A stretch of DNA of 6,143 bases from Archangium sp. (GTDB lineage Bacteria; Myxococcota; Myxococcia; Myxococcales; Myxococcaceae). Below, in pieces: positions 5,363-6,143 of this stretch (position 1 is its first letter; every line of letters starts with the position of its first letter). The stretch lies in assembly GCA_016793525.1 (NCBI GenBank), contig JAEUJT010000076.1:1-6143 (forward strand), read 5' to 3'. A program made the translations under genes and the position numbers. Under the pieces are notes generated by a model. It saw nothing but the letters and a program-made list of their open reading frames with translations. It did no database searches and was not told where the DNA came from.

Positions 5363-6143
<781 letters not shown>

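Overview
The window looks like chromosomal DNA of a myxobacterium (Myxococcota). This is inferred from the very high GC content and strongly GC-biased third codon positions. It also fits a membrane-anchored Ser/Thr kinase with an HRDLKPDN core, a GAF/cyclase-type signalling protein, and lipoproteins with Asp-Ala-Gly linkers. No mobile element, CRISPR array, tRNA or rRNA is visible.

Layout, left to right. (1) Bases 1-959, + strand: the C-terminal part of a signalling protein with a GAF domain and a degenerate class III nucleotide cyclase domain. (2) A 76-bp gap with two adjacent dyads. (3) 1036-1632, + strand: a lipoprotein of the YbhB/PEBP family whose linker has five DAGxx pentapeptides. (4) A GC-rich stem between convergent genes. 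(5) 1689-2480, - strand: a Cys-rich lipoprotein gene interrupted by an in-frame TAG at codon 30, straight after its signal peptide. (6) 2560-4200, - strand: a transmembrane Ser/Thr kinase. (7) A 340-bp gap with small dyads and a REP-like GTGCCTGACAC motif. (8) 4541-6143, - strand: a tight array read in the order aconitase (3' end), RNase HI, MazF-like RNase.

How the genes relate. acnA, rnhA and the mazF-like gene are probably one transcript: the gaps are 19 nt and then a 1-nt overlap (TGATG). No MazE-like antitoxin gene is recognisable next to the toxin-like gene. The kinase and the interrupted lipoprotein gene lie in the same direction 79 nt apart and may be co-transcribed. The cyclase-like and PEBP genes share the + strand but are separated by 76 bp of AT-richer DNA.

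Most notable points: the interrupted lipoprotein gene, the antitoxin-less MazF coupled to RNase HI behind aconitase, and the cyclase domain that appears to have lost key catalytic residues. I did not identify a complete, clearly novel multi-gene system. The RNase HI-MazF pair is the nearest candidate.
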